Shown piece after piece: positions 13,326 through 13,498 of a stretch of 13,498 bases of DNA (position 1 is the first letter of the stretch; each line of letters opens with the position of its first letter). The DNA is from DATFLL01 sp035267785 (lineage in GTDB: Bacteria; Pseudomonadota; Gammaproteobacteria; DATFLL01), in assembly GCA_035267785.1 (NCBI GenBank), contig DATFLL010000094.1:1-13498 (forward strand), given 5' to 3'. A program made the translations under genes and the position numbers. Below the pieces are notes generated by a model. That model was not told where the DNA came from. It did not search any database and saw only the letters and a list, made by a program, of their open reading frames with translations.

Positions 13326-13498
13326 CTAGAGCAGGCCCTCGAACGGCTGCACTTCGACCAGCGTTCCCGGCTCGACGTCGCCCCAGTCGCTGGGCAGGAC
13401 GATGAAGCAGTTGGCGCGGCTCATGGAGCTGAGGATATGCGAGCCCTGGGCACCGGTGCTGCGCACCGCCAGCGTGCCGTCGGCCTCGCGCGCGAGCA
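13326..13498 (-). CDS. moeA: Molybdopterin molybdenumtransferase MoeA (C-terminal part)
   Basis: The reverse frame is open from the window edge to TAG at 13328-13326, giving 56 residues of the C terminus. It reads TLAVRSTGAQGSHILSSMSR, then ANCFIVLPSDWGDVEPGTLVEV and finally QPFEGLL. This matches the C-terminal beta-barrel (domain IV) of MoeA, where a TGxQGSHxLxSMxxANxxIVLP pattern and a final VEV-x-x-x-GLL are conserved. MoeA inserts molybdate into adenylated molybdopterin to finish the molybdenum cofactor. The gene lies upstream of lon on the same strand, 95 bases before the nearest possible lon codon, but lon has its own promoter. The N-terminal and catalytic domains are outside the window. 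Confidence 0.87.
   Translation of the reverse strand, partial: LAREADGTLAVRSTGAQGSHILSSMSRANCFIVLPSDWGDVEPGTLVEVQPFEGLL

Noticed and set aside
1..13498. Prophage, suggested by a holin-like fragment and a lysozyme-like gene
   Set aside because: The two are 7.5 kb apart with ordinary metabolic genes between them, and there is no integrase, structural gene or attachment repeat.

Overview
The window is a dense, high-GC stretch of bacterial chromosome. It most resembles a gammaproteobacterium: GlcD, GlcE, GlcF, Hsp15 (HslR) and a YibF-like glutathione transferase all look close to the Escherichia coli proteins. GC content and codon use suggest a Chromatiales/Ectothiorhodospiraceae-type organism, but that placement is inference. 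I see no rRNA, tRNA, CRISPR array, transposase or insertion sequence.

Layout. Left edge: the C-terminal end of a small glycine-rich membrane protein (holin-like), then three forward genes: an SRPBCC (START-like) lipid/ligand-binding protein, a YibF-like glutathione S-transferase and a 95-residue membrane protein. Next, on the reverse strand from about 7547 down to 1934, is a glycolate oxidase locus in the order glcD, a two-domain kinase-like gene (APH-like kinase domain plus P-loop ATPase domain), glcE, glcF. The extra gene separates glcD from glcEF. A perfect -35 box and a fair -10 box just after its stop codon suggest that glcEF has its own promoter. Divergent from glcD is a forward gene for a peptidoglycan-binding plus goose-type-lysozyme-like protein without a signal peptide. 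It converges on a tightly coupled pair of very small reverse-strand genes of unknown function.

The right third holds hslR (Hsp15, S4 RNA-binding) directly followed by a NUDIX hydrolase, then a thioredoxin-family gene with its own TATAAT promoter and a leader of about 130 bases. The thioredoxin gene converges, across a strong shared hairpin, on a reverse-strand Lon-family ATP-dependent protease. Upstream of lon I find a very good heat-shock (sigma-32 type) promoter whose spacer contains one arm of a 12-bp perfect inverted repeat. The window ends in the C-terminal part of a reverse-strand moeA.

How the genes work together: GlcDEF oxidises glycolate to glyoxylate and passes electrons to the membrane quinone pool, as expected for an organism that makes glycolate (for example through RuBisCO oxygenation) or feeds on it. 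HslR, Lon and thioredoxin form a loose protein-quality and stress neighbourhood, but they are separate transcription units. The most interesting items are the kinase-like gene embedded in the glc locus, the heat-shock promoter plus inverted repeat before lon, the lysozyme-like protein with no export signal, and the possibly paralogous pair of tiny genes. I did not find a clearly new multi-gene system.
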